Positions 63,665 to 64,000 of a stretch of DNA of 64,000 nt are shown here, piece after piece. Numbering within the stretch: the stretch's first letter is position 1; every line of letters begins with the position of its first letter. A model generated the notes under the pieces. The model was not told the origin of the DNA. It was given only the letters and a program-made list of their open reading frames with translations, and made no database searches. A program made the position numbers and the translations under genes. Origin of the DNA: JAKAAZ01 sp963817855 (lineage in GTDB: Bacteria > Acidobacteriota > Terriglobia > Terriglobales > Acidobacteriaceae); contig CAWFQA010000001.1 in NCBI GenBank assembly GCA_963817855.1, positions 496,001-560,000 of the forward strand, read 5' to 3'.

Positions 63665-64000
63665 ATGACCACCTCAGTTGCCCAGAAAATCTTCGCCGAT
63701 CGCGTCAACCGGATTGAAGTTTCCGCGACCATGGCCGTGACTGCAGAGGCAGCCAAGCTGCGTTCCCAGGGTATCAACCTGGTGGATTTTGGGGCGGGCG
63801 AGCCGCACTTTGCGACGCCGCGTCACATTAAAGACGCTGCGATCGCCGCCATTGAAGGCAACTTCACGCGCTACACCGCGGTGAGCGGTATTCCGGAATT
63901 GCGCAAAGCGATCGTCGAGCGCCACGCGACGGATTTTGGATCGAATTACACTCCCGACGAAGCGATTTTCACCACCGGAGGCAAGCTGGCCTTGTTTGAG
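63665..64000 (+). CDS. Aminotransferase class I/II, 3' end cut by window edge
   Basis: 112 codons from the ATG at 63665 to the right edge, frame still open. It begins DRVNRIEVSATMAVTAEAAKLRSQGINLVDFGAGEPHFATPRHIKDAAIAAIEGNFTRYTAVSGIPELRKAIVERH and has the aspartate-aminotransferase fold I pattern (GAGEPHFATP). PLP-dependent transamination is expected; the substrate is not clear from the N-terminus. It follows coaD by 65 nt. Confidence 0.88.
   Translation, partial: MTTSVAQKIFADRVNRIEVSATMAVTAEAAKLRSQGINLVDFGAGEPHFATPRHIKDAAIAAIEGNFTRYTAVSGIPELRKAIVERHATDFGSNYTPDEAIFTTGGKLALFE

Noticed and set aside
1..64000. Mobile elements, CRISPR arrays and rRNA genes
   Set aside because: No transposase, integrase, phage structural gene, spaced direct-repeat array or rRNA motif could be seen on either strand.

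Overview
The window looks like a chromosomal segment of an acidobacterium (Terriglobia or a close relative). This is inferred from gene content, not from a marker-gene search: a very long TonB-dependent receptor with an N-terminal carboxypeptidase-regulatory-like domain, several FG-GAP/ASPIC-UnbV (CRTAC1-type) secreted proteins, a DUF5666-like secreted protein, plant-polymer hydrolases and a moderately high GC content. Most of it is ordinary chromosome. There is no prophage, insertion sequence, CRISPR array or rRNA, and no tRNA gene I could support.

Layout. 1-2.9 kb: end of a cytochrome oxidase operon (subunit III cut by the left edge, subunit IV), a small membrane protein and an AKB/glycine acetyltransferase. 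2.9-6.3 kb: TonB-dependent receptor. 6.5-9.7 kb: pyrimidine operon pyrR-pyrB-pyrC (minus strand). 9.9-12.6 kb: secreted proteins of unknown function, including a gene whose Shine-Dalgarno site lies inside a perfect 13-bp hairpin overlapped by an upstream small ORF. 12.7-17.2 kb: OpgC-like acyltransferase, glmU and a PQQ-propeller lipoprotein. 17.4-19.5 kb: an AT-richer island with two unrecognised genes and three decayed ~118-nt repeats. 19.5-25.5 kb: YceI, fabF-acpP, rmuC, a VIT-type transporter and a phospholipase D protein.

25.5-48 kb is a secretome and carbohydrate region: a deleted amidase, a TPR/FG-GAP giant, a frameshifted CRTAC1 gene, a frameshifted pectate-lyase/propeller gene in operon with a GH30 enzyme, a LacI-type regulator overlapping an MFS transporter, a CRTAC1 / five-heme cytochrome / beta-barrel cluster and a GH3 beta-glucosidase. 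LacI-type operator sequences lie between GH30 and lacI and on the GH3 promoter, suggesting one small regulon in which GH30, the lyase and GH3 release sugars and the MFS protein imports them. The five-heme cytochrome, its Tat-exported partner and the adjacent barrel protein could form a porin-cytochrome conduit.

48-64 kb: folP, a PBP4-type carboxypeptidase, a small cytochrome c lipoprotein, a dienelactone-hydrolase-like gene, a gene pair (SAM methyltransferase plus membrane-anchored PfkB-type kinase) that looks acquired, fabG, two VapBC-type toxin-antitoxin pairs, a DUF2071 protein, a tandem-domain ThyX-like gene broken by a frameshift, a DUF4188 protein, recA, coaD and the start of an aminotransferase.

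Four otherwise well-preserved genes carry single-base frameshifts (near 30149, 34040, 52157 and 58630) and one amidase has lost its middle. Either the strain is shedding accessory genes or the assembly holds indel errors; reads would decide.
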